Positions 6,798 to 12,658 of a stretch of DNA of 12,658 nt are shown here, in pieces. Position 1 is the first letter of the stretch; each line of letters starts with the position of its first letter. The position numbers and the translations under genes are program-made. The stretch comes from an uncultured Cellvibrionales bacterium (GTDB lineage Bacteria; Pseudomonadota; Gammaproteobacteria; Pseudomonadales; UBA7434). The notes under the pieces were generated by a model. The model saw only the letters and a list, made by a program, of their open reading frames with translations. It ran no database searches and was not told where the DNA came from. The stretch covers positions 1-12,658 of the forward strand of contig CALCNB010000281.1 of the NCBI GenBank assembly GCA_937897785.1, in the 5' to 3' direction.

Positions 6798-8339
6798 TTA
6801 GAATGATCTTGCTTGCTGTTCTAGTCCTTTAATAAACGATAATCGCTGTTTTATTTTTGCCGATCGCTGAAAATCTTTTTGGCTTAGGTGTAAGGCCTGC
6901 CGATAATGCATTTTAGCCTTGCTGAGATTTCCACGCAGAAGAAAAAATTCAGCCCTTGACTGGTGGAGCCCGTTTATATCGCCTGCCAGTCCCTGGCTTT
7001 CTGCAAGTGCGTACCAGATGTCGGCTTGCGCTGGTCTTGTTTTGGCTAAATTGCTCAAGACTTTTTGGGCGTCTCCAGCTTTATTGTTTTTGAGTAACAC
7101 CGCGGCCAGTTGCATGCTAATCGCGTAGTTGTTAGGGGTTAGGCCGCTGAGGTCCCGAAGCCTATTTTCTGCAATCTTGGTTTTCCCTGAGCCGCTATCA
7201 ATGGCGATATCTAAAAGGCTGTAAGTGATTTTCCCTGGTATTTCCTCTAACAGCGGCGCTAAAGTCTTTTTAGCTTTACGCCATTGCTGGTCGCGTTGAT
7301 AGGCAAGTGCAAGTCCATAGCGAGCCGCTTCAGCATACAGAGCTTCGGATGATGAGTTTTCAATCGATCGTTTGATAGAAAACTTTTCAAGTTGCGACGA
7401 AAAATGGGTAATACTGTTTTTATTTGATGTTTGGGCAAGCACATAGGCACGCGTCTTAATTAATAAGTAGTTTAAATGCAGTTTACTGGTTGGGGAATTG
7501 TATTGTCTGGCGCGATTCCTCGCGTCAGCGATGCGTGATTCAGTAATGGGATGCGTGAGTAAAAATTCAGGTGTTTTATTACCATAGAGTCGCGATGCAT
7601 TGAGCATTTGTTTGAACATCGCCGCTGCCGAGTTGGCCGAGTAGCCTGCATCGACTAAGGTCTTCATGCCTATTCGATCAGCTTCTTTTTCGTGTATGCG
7701 ACTGTAACGTAATTTTGCGTCTAGGGCGGCGGCTTGTGAGCCAATAATTGCCGCTTGCGCTGCATCACTTTCATTGGCAATGGCAAGTGCGATACCCGCT
7801 AGCATGCCGGCCAGCGTGGTCAGGCTTGTGCCTTTAGCCGCTTCGACGCTGCGGCTAAAATGGCGCTGTGATAAATGAGCCAACTCATGGCTAAGCACGG
7901 AGGCGAGTTGCCCTTCTGTCTCGGCGTGAAGTAAAAGACCGCTATTAACACCGATCACCCCGCCTGGCACGGCAAATGCGTTGATGTTTGGATTTTTTAC
8001 AACCACTAAGTGAAGATCTTTGTCTTTTAGTTGGCTGTAGCTGGCCAGTCTAAACAGTAGATTTTCTAAGTATTCAAAAATAATGGGGTCGGACTCCAGC
8101 ATCACGCTGCCACGAAAAGATTTAAGCCAGGATTGCCCCAGTGCTTTTTCATCCTTGGCTGACATCAGGCCTGATGAGTTGTCCCCCAGTTCAGGCAATA
8201 CAATCGCCTCATTGGCTGACTGACTCGATACAGACAAAAGAACGAACAGGCTGCCGATTAGCTTGAGCGTCTTTTTCAGCAGTTTCTGATGCCAGCGAAA
8301 CCATTGCAGTAATTGAATAGGCGTAAATTGGCAAGCCAT
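6798..8339 (-). CDS. bepA: BepA-like periplasmic M48 metalloprotease/chaperone with TPR domain
   Basis: Zinc protease and chaperone that helps assemble, or degrades misassembled, outer-membrane proteins such as LptD at the BAM complex in E. coli (BepA, formerly YfgC). The 513-aa product has a signal-like segment (KKTLKLIGSLFVLLSVSS, about 22-39) after a rather long 21-residue N-region, then an M48 domain with zinc motif HELAH (151-155), third ligand Glu219 (EKEADRIG) and LLTHPITESRIADARNRA. The last includes His263, matching the E. coli regulatory histidine His246. The C-terminal half (about 320-510) is alpha-helical with TPR-like repeats. E. coli BepA is 487 aa, so this copy is slightly longer. 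The ATG at 8339 has AGG about 10 nt upstream. It is divergent from perM, the same neighbour as in E. coli. Confidence 0.9.
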   Translation of the reverse strand: MACQFTPIQLLQWFRWHQKLLKKTLKLIGSLFVLLSVSSQSANEAIVLPELGDNSSGLMSAKDEKALGQSWLKSFRGSVMLESDPIIFEYLENLLFRLASYSQLKDKDLHLVVVKNPNINAFAVPGGVIGVNSGLLLHAETEGQLASVLSHELAHLSQRHFSRSVEAAKGTSLTTLAGMLAGIALAIANESDAAQAAIIGSQAAALDAKLRYSRIHEKEADRIGMKTLVDAGYSANSAAAMFKQMLNASRLYGNKTPEFLLTHPITESRIADARNRARQYNSPTSKLHLNYLLIKTRAYVLAQTSNKNSITHFSSQLEKFSIKRSIENSSSEALYAEAARYGLALAYQRDQQWRKAKKTLAPLLEEIPGKITYSLLDIAIDSGSGKTKIAENRLRDLSGLTPNNYAISMQLAAVLLKNNKAGDAQKVLSNLAKTRPAQADIWYALAESQGLAGDINGLHQSRAEFFLLRGNLSKAKMHYRQALHLSQKDFQRSAKIKQRLSFIKGLEQQARSF

Positions 8340-8497
8340 TAAGGTGAACCTGTTGTTTTCATTAGGCAGTCGCCATGTCTACTCTGTGTTTGGGTCATTA
8401 TCCGATTAAATGCAGATATTAATGCGCATTACTAATACAGCATCCCTCCTTCAATCAGCTTATATTAGCAAATGATGCAGTATTTACTGGCTATCAT

Positions 8498-8526
8498 ATG
8501 GCAAAAACCAGCGTTTTGTTTATACA
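8498..8526 (+). promoter_or_regulatory. Weak candidate perM promoter
   Basis: ATGGCA (8498-8503, four of six matches to TTGACA) lies 17 bp before TATACA (8521-8526, four of six matches to TATAAT) in the sequence TTTATACAAT. The transcript would have a leader of about 130 nt. Alternatives exist in this AT-rich stretch, for example TTGAAT with GATTAA further downstream. Confidence 0.28.
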
Positions 8527-8646
8527 ATTCGATCAGTTAGGTATTTTTTGAATGGTTTACTGATAACTTTGATTAATAACGCGCAGCTGGGTTCCATCTT
8601 AACCTTTTTAATGCTGGGTTATAAGCGCATCAATGCTTCGTTCACT

Positions 8647-8651
8647 AAGGG
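8647..8651 (+). promoter_or_regulatory. Ribosome binding site deciding the perM start
   Basis: AAGGG lies 11 nt before the ATG at 8663. An in-frame ATG at 8633 has no purine-rich site upstream, so the shorter product starting MLQVLKKWYERHF is preferred. From memory, E. coli PerM begins similarly (MLEMLMQWYRRRF). Confidence 0.6.
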
Positions 8652-8662
8652 TAAATAAACTT

Positions 8663-9730
8663 ATGTTACAAGTATTAAAAAAGTGGTATGAACGGCATTT
8701 TCATGATGAACAAGCGGTTGTTTTATTGCTGTTACTGTTAGTGTTAGCTGCCGTCATTATCTTTTTTGGCGGCATCTTGGCGCCCGTCATTGCCGCATTA
8801 GTGTTAGCCTTTTTACTGCAAGGAGTGGTGTTTCAGCTTGAGCGACTTAACTGCCCTCATCTATTGGCCGTAAGTTTAAGTTCGGCTTTTCTGGTGTTTT
8901 TATTGATTATTGGTTTAATTATTGTTCTGCCACTGGCGCTGGATCAACTGACCAATTTGGTTCAAGAACTTCCGAGTTTTATTGCTGTTTTGCAGGAGAA
9001 ATTGGTGCTGCTACCTGAAATGTATCCCACGCTAATTTCTGCCTCGCAAGTGCAAGAATGGACGGAATTAATCAATCGGGAGCTAGGTGGGCTTGGCCAG
9101 TCAGTGCTGACCTTTTCAGTGTCAAAGATTCCGAATTTGTTTAGTTTTATGGTCTATCTGGTATTGGTGCCTATTCTGGTTTTTTTCTTTCTTAAGGATC
9201 GTGTCGTTTTGCTGTCCTGGTTTGCCGACAAACTCCCCGCTGAACGGCCGCTGTTGAGTTCTATTTGGGTAGAGATGAACGCTCAGATGGCCAATTATGT
9301 GCGTGGTAAGGCGATCGAAATATTTATTATCAGCGTGGCTTCTTATGCGGTTTTTGCCGGTTTTGGCCTTAATTATGCGGCCTTGCTGGCGATTTTAGTC
9401 GGCTTATCCGTTGTTGTCCCTTATATTGGTGCTTTTTTGGTTACATTACCGGTGTTGTTGGTGGCCTTGCTTCAATGGGGGTGGGGGAGTGAATTGATGT
9501 GGTTAATGACGGCTTACCTGATTATTCAAGGGCTTGATGGTAATGCCTTGGTACCACTATTGTTCTCTGAAGCGGTTAATTTGCATCCGGTCGCTATTTT
9601 ACTGGCTATTTTATTCTTTGGGGGCCTGTGGGGGCTTTGGGGCGTGTTTTTTGCGATCCCATTGGCAACCTTGATAAAGGCTGTGCTCAATGCATGGCCC
9701 AGTAGCCTGCAATCGCCTACGGGTGGCTAG
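8663..9730 (+). CDS. perM: AI-2E-family membrane permease, PerM-like
   Basis: Polytopic inner-membrane protein of the AI-2E transporter family (355 aa), with roughly seven or eight hydrophobic segments: two near 17-54, one at 66-90, one at 157-177, and a cluster from about 217 to 345. Family landmarks are FFFLKDR (174-180), VPYIGA (252-257), the IIQGLDGNALVPLLF run (287-301) and the C-terminal GGLWGLWGVFFAIPLATLIKA. Relatives export autoinducer-2 or act as Na+/H+ antiporters; the transported substrate of the PerM branch is unsettled. The closest resemblance is to E. coli PerM (YfgO), supported by the divergent bepA neighbour. I moved the start from an upstream in-frame ATG at 8633 to 8663 on ribosome-site and homology grounds. 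No intrinsic terminator is clear downstream. Confidence 0.88.
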   Translation: MLQVLKKWYERHFHDEQAVVLLLLLLVLAAVIIFFGGILAPVIAALVLAFLLQGVVFQLERLNCPHLLAVSLSSAFLVFLLIIGLIIVLPLALDQLTNLVQELPSFIAVLQEKLVLLPEMYPTLISASQVQEWTELINRELGGLGQSVLTFSVSKIPNLFSFMVYLVLVPILVFFFLKDRVVLLSWFADKLPAERPLLSSIWVEMNAQMANYVRGKAIEIFIISVASYAVFAGFGLNYAALLAILVGLSVVVPYIGAFLVTLPVLLVALLQWGWGSELMWLMTAYLIIQGLDGNALVPLLFSEAVNLHPVAILLAILFFGGLWGLWGVFFAIPLATLIKAVLNAWPSSLQSPTGG

Positions 9731-9942
9731 GCTGAATACGGTTGGTTAGGCTTAAGATGCAGGGCTCTGCTTGTCAGATGATAGCTAATCCGAATGACTT
9801 AATAGCAGATTTATTCTGCGTTGTCATAGGCGTTCCTCTTATCTTATCTATCCTATATTGACAAAATCTCTTCGATAATTCTCTTTTTCAGCTCCGACCA
9901 CTTGGCTCTCAGTGTTTAAATAATAAGCAAAAACGCAGTTTT

Positions 9943-9962
9943 GGTGGTTTATTCGGTGGTTT
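9943..9962 (+). repeat. Tandem GGTGGTTT repeats upstream of aceE
   Basis: GGTGGTTT occurs at 9943-9950 and again at 9955-9962, a 12-bp period with ATTC between. A related TTGGTT follows at 9971-9976. Spacing near one helical turn would suit cooperative binding of a regulator, but the motif matches no box I recognise. It lies about 180 bp before aceE. Confidence 0.4.
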
Positions 9963-10127
9963 TTACCGATTTGGTTGAAATATTAAGACGGTTGACTTAA
10001 TTGCACTAGATAGCCCAGCTGAGTTGGCCTAAACTGCAATGCATGTGGATTTTGGTGGCCAAGGCAAGCCCTCTCAGCTATCGCTCTTCAGCCACTGAAT
10101 GAATTGAATAACCTCAAAGCGACTGTT

Positions 10128-10133
10128 AAGGAA
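10128..10133 (+). promoter_or_regulatory. Ribosome binding site of aceE
   Basis: AAGGAA lies 8 nt before the ATG at 10142. It fixes this start among three clustered ATGs (10134, 10142, 10146); only 10142 is in the aceE frame. Confidence 0.75.
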
Positions 10134-10141
10134 ATGCCGAT

Positions 10142-12658
10142 ATGCATGACAACGACAAAGACCCATCAGAAACCCAGGAATGGTTAGATTCTATTGAGTC
10201 CGTTATCCATCATAGTGGGCGAGACAGAGCGGCCTTTTTGTTGCAGCAGCTGTTAGATCGTGCTGTTGATGCTGATATTACCATGCCGCCAGCGATCACC
10301 ACTCCCTATCGCAATACCATTTCACCGGTCAATGAGAAGTTGATGCCCGGTGATTTATTTATGGAGCGAAGAATTCGCTCACTCACTCGTTGGAATGCAT
10401 TGGCCATGGTCATGCGTGCTAATGACAACGATGAGGGCTTAGGGGGCCATATTTCTAGCTTTTCTTCAGCGGCGACGCTTTACGATGTGGGCTATAACTA
10501 TTTTTTTCGCGGTGCCGATGATCAGCAAGAGGGCGATCTCATATATTACCAAGGTCACATTTCGCCTGGTATTTATGCCCGCTCTTACCTAGAGGGCCGC
10601 TTAACTGAAGAGCAACTGGATAATTTTCGACGTGAAGTGGATGGCAATGGCTTATCCTCATACCCCCACCCGTGGTTGATGCCTGATTATTGGCAGTTCC
10701 CAACGGTATCGATGGGCTTGGGGCCGATACAGGCAATTTATCAAGCTCATGTTATGAAGTATCTCGATAAACGTGAGTTAGCGCATCGTGACAATCGAAA
10801 AGTCTGGTGTTTCTTAGGCGATGGTGAGTGTGATGAGCCTGAATCGCTGGGTTCTATCGCCATGGCGGGTCGCGAGTCACTGGATAATTTGGTGTTTGTT
10901 ATTAACTGTAACTTACAACGTTTAGATGGTCCTGTGCGTGGTAACGGTAAAATTGTCCAAGAGTTAGAGGGTGTTTTTCGAGGCGCAGGTTGGAATGTTA
11001 TCAAGGTGCTTTGGGGCCGCCGCTGGGATCCTTTGTTAGAGCGAGATAAAACCGGTTTGTTACAGCAGCGAATGAACGAGGTTCGCGATGGTGAATTACA
11101 AAATTATAAATTTAATGGTGGCGCTTATACCCGCGCGCATTTCTTTGGTAAGTACCCAGAGTTATTGGAGTTAGTCAAAGATTTATCCGATGACGACATT
11201 ATGAATCTTAATCGTGGCGGTCATGACCCCTACAAAGTTTATGCCGCCTATTCACAAGCGGTTGAGCACACCGGACAGCCAACCGTTATTCTTGCGCAGA
11301 CCGTTAAGGGCTATGGTACGGGCGAAGCGGGTGAGGCGAATAACGAAACACACTCACTGAAAAAATTAGATACCCAGAGTTTAAAGCAGTTCCGTGATCG
11401 TTTTAATATTCCACTATCAGATAAAGAGCTTGAGACAGTTCCCTATTATCGACCTTCACCTGACAGTCCAGAGTTGACTTATATGCGCGAGCGGCGAGAA
11501 AAGCTGGGGGGTTATATTCCTCGCCGTAGAGCCAGTTTTGATCAATTAGATACGCCCGCATTGGATACGTTTTCTGCACAATTAAAGGGTTCCGGTAAGC
11601 GTGAGATTTCTAGCACGATGGCGTTTGTACGCATTCTTTCAAGCTTGGTCAAAGATAAAAGTATTGGTAAGCGCGTTGTGCCTATTGTTCCAGACGAGGC
11701 GAGAACCTTTGGCATGGAAGGCATGTTTAGGCAACTAGGGATTTATTCATCACAAGGTCAGCTTTATACACCACATGATGCTGGCGGTATTATGTATTAC
11801 AAGGAAGATGAGAAAGGTCAGATTTTAGAAGAGGGAATTAATGAAAGTGGTGCGATGTCGGCGTGGTTGGCGGCGGCAACATCATACAGCACCAACAATA
11901 CGCCCTTGGTTCCGTTCTATATTTTTTATTCGATGTTTGGTTTTCAACGTGTGGGTGACTTGGCTTGGGCCGCTGGCGATAGTCAAGCCAGAGGATTTTT
12001 AATTGGCGCGACATCGGGACGAACCACGTTGAACGGCGAAGGCTTACAGCACCAAGACGGCCACAGTCATCTTATGGCATCGACCATTCCGAATTGTGTC
12101 TCTTACGATCCTACTTATGCCTTCGAGATGGCGGTTATTATTCAGGACGGTCTGGATCGTATGTACCACAAGCAAGAAAATAAGTTTTATTACATTACCG
12201 CGATGAATGAAAATTACAGCCATCCCGAAATGCCAGTGGGTGTTGAGCAAGGCATTATTAAAGGTATTTATCGCCTAATAGAGAATAATTTCAAAAGTCC
12301 TAATCGCGTTCAGTTAATGGGGTCAGGGACTATCTTACGCGAGGTTGAGGCGGCGGTAGCGCTGCTTAATGATGACTGGTCGGTAGCTGCTGACGTATGG
12401 AGTATCACCAGTGCCAATGAATTGCGGCGCGACGGTTTGGCTTGCCAGCGTTGGAATATGTTGCATCCTGAAGAAACACCTAAAGTGCCTTATATTACTG
12501 AGCAACTCAACGACACAGAAGGCCCTTTCATTGCTGCAACGGATTACATGAAGTTGTATGCCGATCAATTACGGCCCTATGTGCCGGGTCGATTTAATGT
12601 TTTAGGCACTGATGGTTTTGGCCGCAGTGATACCCGAGCAAAGTTACGGCATTTCTTT
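10142..12658 (+). CDS. aceE: Pyruvate dehydrogenase E1 component, homodimeric type (3' end beyond window)
   Basis: First, thiamine-diphosphate-dependent enzyme of the pyruvate dehydrogenase complex; it decarboxylates pyruvate and acetylates the lipoyl groups of E2 (AceF). The 839 codons seen run unbroken to the window edge; E. coli AceE has 887 aa, so about 50 residues are missing. The start MHDNDKDPSETQEW is followed by GGHISSF (101-107, matching E. coli His106), YQGHISPG (136-143), and the ThDP/Mg motif GDGECDEPES (226-235) ending in INCNLQRLDGPV. Active-site segments NETHSLKK, PDEARTFGMEG and EGINESGA carry the expected histidine, aspartate and glutamate. LNGEGLQHQDGHSH and LGTDGFGRSD near the end are highly conserved. 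No PdhR gene precedes it here; aceF would be expected next. Confidence 0.98.
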   Translation, partial: MHDNDKDPSETQEWLDSIESVIHHSGRDRAAFLLQQLLDRAVDADITMPPAITTPYRNTISPVNEKLMPGDLFMERRIRSLTRWNALAMVMRANDNDEGLGGHISSFSSAATLYDVGYNYFFRGADDQQEGDLIYYQGHISPGIYARSYLEGRLTEEQLDNFRREVDGNGLSSYPHPWLMPDYWQFPTVSMGLGPIQAIYQAHVMKYLDKRELAHRDNRKVWCFLGDGECDEPESLGSIAMAGRESLDNLVFVINCNLQRLDGPVRGNGKIVQELEGVFRGAGWNVIKVLWGRRWDPLLERDKTGLLQQRMNEVRDGELQNYKFNGGAYTRAHFFGKYPELLELVKDLSDDDIMNLNRGGHDPYKVYAAYSQAVEHTGQPTVILAQTVKGYGTGEAGEANNETHSLKKLDTQSLKQFRDRFNIPLSDKELETVPYYRPSPDSPELTYMRERREKLGGYIPRRRASFDQLDTPALDTFSAQLKGSGKREISSTMAFVRILSSLVKDKSIGKRVVPIVPDEARTFGMEGMFRQLGIYSSQGQLYTPHDAGGIMYYKEDEKGQILEEGINESGAMSAWLAAATSYSTNNTPLVPFYIFYSMFGFQRVGDLAWAAGDSQARGFLIGATSGRTTLNGEGLQHQDGHSHLMASTIPNCVSYDPTYAFEMAVIIQDGLDRMYHKQENKFYYITAMNENYSHPEMPVGVEQGIIKGIYRLIENNFKSPNRVQLMGSGTILREVEAAVALLNDDWSVAADVWSITSANELRRDGLACQRWNMLHPEETPKVPYITEQLNDTEGPFIAATDYMKLYADQLRPYVPGRFNVLGTDGFGRSDTRAKLRHFF

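Larger units (their letters stand above)
8340..8662. other. Divergent bepA/perM intergenic region (323 bp), no gene seen
   Basis: No credible coding frame on either strand; the longest start-initiated frames are a few codons. It holds a candidate perM promoter, a small perfect palindrome CAGTA-TT-TACTG (8478-8489), and a direct repeat GCTGGGTT (8586-8593 and 8613-8620). No confident bepA promoter was found. In Pseudomonas a tusA-like gene sits, as I recall, near this place; no trace of its CPxP motif is visible here. Confidence 0.6.
9731..10141 (+). other. Leader region before aceE (411 bp), no gene seen
   Basis: No convincing coding frame on either strand. It contains an imperfect repeat TGGCTAGGCT / TGGTTAGGCT (9724-9733 and 9743-9752) spanning the end of perM, a short inverted repeat GCAG-GGCT-CTGC near 9755-9766, a TTGACA at 9858-9863 with GATAAT only 10 bp later (too close for sigma-70), a GGTGGTTT tandem at 9943-9962, and a palindrome TTGG-TGG-CCAA at 10052-10062. 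No strong sigma-70 promoter with normal spacing was found, although aceE must be transcribed from here or from upstream. Confidence 0.55.

Noticed and set aside
9858..9879. TTGACA plus GATAAT as a sigma-70 promoter for aceE
   Set aside because: The spacer is only 10 bp, far too short for normal promoter recognition.
10052..10062. TTGG-TGG-CCAA as a PdhR operator
   Set aside because: Half-site spacing is 3 bp rather than the 5 bp between TTGG and CCAA in the PdhR consensus.
10039..10098. 19-codon frame before aceE as a leader peptide (MHVDFGGQGKPSQLSLFSH)
   Set aside because: No ribosome site, no run of a regulatory amino acid and no attenuator hairpin; likely chance.
10747..11004. Minus-strand frames within aceE, including 10539-10736, 11542-11724, 12044-12250 and 12335-12568
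   Set aside because: All lie opposite strongly conserved AceE sequence and have no ribosome sites or family features.
1..12658. Mobile elements, CRISPR arrays, tRNA or rRNA genes, defence systems
   Set aside because: No transposase or integrase frame, no regularly spaced repeats, no cloverleaf or rRNA sequence was recognised on reading both strands.

Overview
The window reads as ordinary chromosome of a gammaproteobacterium with moderate GC. It combines a HexR-type regulator, NadA, a BepA (YfgC) protease beside a divergent PerM-type permease, and a homodimeric (AceE-type) pyruvate dehydrogenase E1. The gene content would suit a marine, lipid-using lineage, but that is inference; no rRNA or other taxonomic marker is present. 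Coding density is high. I see no IS element, phage gene, tRNA, CRISPR array or other sign of recent transfer.

Layout, left to right. (1) 1-482, minus: the N-terminal 160 residues of HexR, an RpiR-family regulator of central carbon metabolism, cut by the window edge. A TTGACA promoter and inverted repeats lie just upstream. (2) 599-5409, minus: four closely spaced genes transcribed in the order SDR dehydrogenase, enoyl-CoA hydratase, AMP-forming acyl-CoA ligase, thiolase-like protein. Gaps of 28-39 bp suggest one operon that activates a carboxylic acid to its CoA ester and processes it by beta-oxidation-like steps. The substrate is unknown. The SDR resembles the 7-alpha-hydroxysteroid dehydrogenase branch, and the thiolase-like protein lacks the usual thiolase nucleophile and GHP histidine. 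(3) 5410-5677: divergent control region with a perfect TATAAT facing the operon and a likely nadA promoter overlapped by an inverted repeat. (4) 5678-6787, plus: nadA, quinolinate synthase for NAD synthesis. (5) 6798-8339, minus: bepA, a periplasmic M48 metalloprotease/chaperone with TPRs, convergent with nadA and only 10 nt away. (6) 8663-9730, plus: perM, an AI-2E-family membrane protein. (7) 9731-10141: a 411-bp non-coding leader with short repeats. (8) 10142-12658, plus: aceE, first 839 codons, running off the right edge.

The most interesting material is the four-gene CoA-thioester operon and its atypical thiolase, followed by the operator-like repeats at the hexR and nadA promoters. The rest is housekeeping. 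I found no convincing previously undescribed defence, mobile or RNA system, and do not claim one.
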